The notes beneath the pieces were generated by a model, which made no database searches, had not been told where the DNA came from, and worked only from the letters and a program-made list of their open reading frames with translations. A DNA stretch of 8,914 nt from Candidatus Zhuqueibacterota bacterium. GTDB taxonomy: Bacteria; KSB1; UBA2214. Positions 6,745-8,914 of the stretch are shown here, in pieces (the first letter of the stretch is position 1; the number at the start of each line of letters is the position of its first letter). The stretch covers positions 1 through 8,914 of the forward strand of contig JAKJDB010000075.1 of assembly GCA_022706175.1 (NCBI GenBank), read 5' to 3'. Position numbers and translations under genes: made by a program.

Positions 6745-6753
6745 CGAACGGTT

Positions 6754-8914
6754 TTGCGGACACGGAGATTAAAGCGGAAAGCGATTCCTTCCTTTTGGTT
6801 TATCGTAGGGATGAGTTTGCTACTTTTCATTGCCCCTCGGTCGTTTGCTGAAACACGCACCCTCTCTGTTCACCCCACTGTAGAACATCCTCTCATAGCC
6901 GACCTTGACCCTCTCTTTGGCATCCCCTGGAAGCTTCTTTGCCTGCCCCGGCTCAGGCAAGGCGTGCAATACGATTTTGAGTTTATCGACGGGGAGACGG
7001 GGTATCTTTCCCTCATGTTGAATCATTGGACGGATTCCGGCGAACTGTGGCGTTATCAGAACGGGAGTTGGCGGCAAATCGATCTATCTGTCATCAGCGG
7101 ACATTATTTGGGCAAACTCTTTGCGCGCTCCGGTGATGATATCTGGCTGGCCTGGCAGCCGCGTCTAGCGATTAAGCAGAACCTGCTCCATTACGATGGA
7201 GCGGAGTGGGAGGAGATCGTCACCCCCAATGCAGAACGCATCCGCTCCATCTATATGACCTCTGCCGCCAGCGGCTGGGCTGGCTGTGAGTGGGGACAGA
7301 TCATGCAATTTGACGGTGAACGCTGGACGCTGCAGCCGTCGCCTACGGAAATGCATCTCGAAAGAATTTTTCTGCTGAACGACACCACCGGTTTTGCCTC
7401 TGGGCTGAAAAAAAGGAACACCCTTCACTTTTTCAAATATGATGGTCGGGATTGGCGGCCGGCGTTGGTCGAGAACGAAACATGGATGGCGTTGCTCTGC
7501 GCCCCTTCCACCATTCAAACTGTTCCAGACAGTAGGCGCAGCCAGGAACAGGAGCGGTTTCACTGGTTGCTGCGGCCGGTCGCCGACCACGACACCTTGA
7601 TCCTCGATACGCCGGTGGATCTGTCTCAATTGGTGATGGTGCATCCCTCCGGCACGCATCTCTCCGGCTGTCTGGCGCGCTCGTTTTCGGATGCCAAGAT
7701 GGATTGGATCGCCCACCTGGAAGAACCGATTCAACAGGAGGGTCTGTATGCCCGGCTCACTATTCATTTTTTTAACCAGTTGGGCGAAAAGCGGATTCTG
7801 ACCATCCGGCAGCCGATGTCGGAGACCCCACTGCCCCGCTTTCATTACCGCGTAAATTATGCCGGCGGAATTCTGATCACCGAGCATGGCATTGCCGTGG
7901 CGGATTTCAACCGGGATGGTTCTGAGGACGTGTTTGCTGTGGCCACCGGTGCGGACAACCATCTCATCCTTACCAAGGCGCCGGCGCGTGAAGGATGGCT
8001 GCGGGAGGTGGCCGCTGAAGTGGGTCTGGCGGGTAAGGATTTATTGGACAATGGCCTGATCAACTATGATGAGGGCGCTTCCGCCGCTGATGTGGATAAC
8101 GACGGTGATCAGGATATTCTTGTCACTTCGTTGTACGGCCGCAATCTGCTCTACCGCCAAACGGGCCGGTTTCGCTTCCGCGAAGAGTCGGGCCGGGCGG
8201 GCATCGGCGATTGTCAGGCGCGCTCCTGCTCCGCCGTCTGGGCGGATGTGAACCAGAACGGCGCCCTGGACCTGTACATATCCAATGAGGATTCGAGCAA
8301 CCGACTGTATCTCAACAACGGCGCCGGCATTTTTCATGACGTCACCGACTCGGCTGGATTGCGCATGGCACGCAGCGGCGGCGGTTCGGCCTTTGCCGAT
8401 ATCGACAATGATAACGATCTTGATCTCTTTGTGCCGCGCTATGGTCTGGCGAATCTTCTCTATCTCCATGAGGGCGTTGTTGGGCCGGAGCGGATTCCGC
8501 GTTTCCGGGAGATCGGCCGGACGGCGGGCATCGCCGGCGGCGACACGTTGGCGCGCTCCACCAGCGGTGTTTTTGCTGATGTGGACAACGATGGAGATCT
8601 CGATCTTTTCGTCACCAATCTGATGACCAGCAACCGATTGTATGTGAACGACGGGCATGGCAGATTTACCGATGAAACGGATCTGCGCGGCCTCTCGCTC
8701 ACCGACTTGTGTCAGACGGCGCTCTTTTTGGATGCGGACAACGACGGCGATCTGGATCTTTTGGCCGGCGTGCGTGGACTGAACCGGTATTATCAAAATC
8801 AGGGACAGGGCGTTTTTGCAGAACACACCAAAGAAGCGGGCATCTATTTGACGGCGATTTCCACCGGCATGGCTTGTTTCGATTATGGAGCGGATGGCGA
8901 TCTGGATGTGTATC
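6754..8914 (+). CDS. Secreted double beta-propeller protein with FG-GAP/VCBS repeats, 3'-truncated
   Basis: The frame stays open from 6724 to the window end; 720 residues are visible from TTG 6754. Starting there gives a complete signal peptide: a basic MRTRRLKRK, the hydrophobic IPSFWFIVGMSLLLFIAP, and a SFA cleavage site before E33. The ATG at 6811 (M20) would lose the basic part. Residues about 95-220 hold repeats of the type W-x-x-x-x-G-x-I-x-x-x-D-G-x-x-W (LWRYQNGSW, LLHYDGAEW, WGQIMQFDGERW, FFKYDGRDW), like an Ycf48/two-component-regulator style propeller. About 220-370 is a non-repetitive linker with beta character. From 384 on, seven FG-GAP/VCBS units carry Ca-binding DxDxDG-type loops starting at D384, D446, D498, D549, D609, D660 and D710, a spacing of 50-62. 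The protein is probably exported to the cell surface or medium and may bind protein or glycan. Such proteins often end in an ASPIC/UnbV domain, which is not visible here. Confidence 0.85.
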   Translation, partial: MRTRRLKRKAIPSFWFIVGMSLLLFIAPRSFAETRTLSVHPTVEHPLIADLDPLFGIPWKLLCLPRLRQGVQYDFEFIDGETGYLSLMLNHWTDSGELWRYQNGSWRQIDLSVISGHYLGKLFARSGDDIWLAWQPRLAIKQNLLHYDGAEWEEIVTPNAERIRSIYMTSAASGWAGCEWGQIMQFDGERWTLQPSPTEMHLERIFLLNDTTGFASGLKKRNTLHFFKYDGRDWRPALVENETWMALLCAPSTIQTVPDSRRSQEQERFHWLLRPVADHDTLILDTPVDLSQLVMVHPSGTHLSGCLARSFSDAKMDWIAHLEEPIQQEGLYARLTIHFFNQLGEKRILTIRQPMSETPLPRFHYRVNYAGGILITEHGIAVADFNRDGSEDVFAVATGADNHLILTKAPAREGWLREVAAEVGLAGKDLLDNGLINYDEGASAADVDNDGDQDILVTSLYGRNLLYRQTGRFRFREESGRAGIGDCQARSCSAVWADVNQNGALDLYISNEDSSNRLYLNNGAGIFHDVTDSAGLRMARSGGGSAFADIDNDNDLDLFVPRYGLANLLYLHEGVVGPERIPRFREIGRTAGIAGGDTLARSTSGVFADVDNDGDLDLFVTNLMTSNRLYVNDGHGRFTDETDLRGLSLTDLCQTALFLDADNDGDLDLLAGVRGLNRYYQNQGQGVFAEHTKEAGIYLTAISTGMACFDYGADGDLDVY
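7900..8914 (+). repeat. Coding block of seven FG-GAP/VCBS repeats
   Basis: Seven units share the pattern A-D-x-D-N-D-G-D-x-D-L-F-V, several then reading N-R-L-Y-x-N-x-G-x-G-x-F-x-D-x-T-x-x-A-G-L. The best copies begin at 8089, 8398, 8578 and 8731. Copy three is altered (DVNQNGALD), and copy seven (DYGADGDLD) lacks the second Asp-Asn and is cut by the window end. Seven units would suit one seven-bladed propeller, but more may follow outside the window. Confidence 0.8.

Noticed and set aside
6518..6851. Two overlapping short frames in the gap between DUF937 and the FG-GAP gene
   Set aside because: Both overlap the divergent promoters and lack recognisable domains or ribosome binding sites.
7165..8826. 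Two long minus-strand frames (7165-7962 and 8041-8826) of about 260 codons each
   Set aside because: They lie opposite the FG-GAP protein. Its Asp-rich GAT/GAC codons give Ile/Val on the other strand, and the plus frame has clear repeats and a signal peptide, so these are shadows.

Overview
The window (8914 bp, mixed base composition, roughly half G+C) looks like chromosomal DNA of an environmental Gram-negative bacterium. The evidence is a secreted FG-GAP/VCBS repeat protein, a secreted putative glycosidase, a DUF937 protein and a dispersed 9-bp CACGAAG repeat. This mix is common in poorly cultured lineages near the FCB group and candidate divisions such as KSB1. That placement is inference; there is no rRNA or other marker gene here. 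No tRNA, rRNA, CRISPR array, insertion sequence or phage gene was found.

Layout: (1) 3-497 (+) is the 3' end of a multi-pass membrane protein. (2) 498-1034 is a gene-free stretch with a short CACGAAG repeat and an AT-rich segment. (3) 1035-2904 (-) is a two-gene operon, a zinc-dependent medium-chain dehydrogenase followed with a 17-bp overlap by a short-chain dehydrogenase/reductase. It has a plausible sigma70-type promoter overlapped by an inverted repeat. (4) 3187-5487 (+), divergent from that operon, encodes a 766-residue exported protein. I read it as a clan GH-A-like TIM barrel followed by a GH42-like trimerisation-type domain. (5) 5544-5807 holds an 87-codon open frame resembling a remnant of a glycosidase accessory domain. 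(6) A bidirectional hairpin terminator at 5809-5838 separates it from the convergent DUF937 gene (5886-6467, -). (7) A second divergent promoter region (6468-6753) serves DUF937 leftward and, rightward, a large secreted double beta-propeller protein. That protein ends in FG-GAP/VCBS calcium-binding repeats and runs off the window end.

How the genes may work together: the exported glycosidase-like protein and the two divergent dehydrogenases look like a small carbohydrate-use locus. An extracytoplasmic hydrolase would release a sugar or polyol, and two NAD(P)-dependent oxidoreductases would oxidise it in the cytoplasm. This is inferred from gene order and the shared regulatory gap; the substrate cannot be read from the sequence. 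DUF937 and the FG-GAP protein have their own promoters and no evident link to the sugar locus. I see no convincing new defence or mobile system. The most interesting items are the unassigned GH-A-like enzyme, the operator-like repeat in its regulatory gap, and the two-propeller surface protein whose export signal depends on a TTG start.
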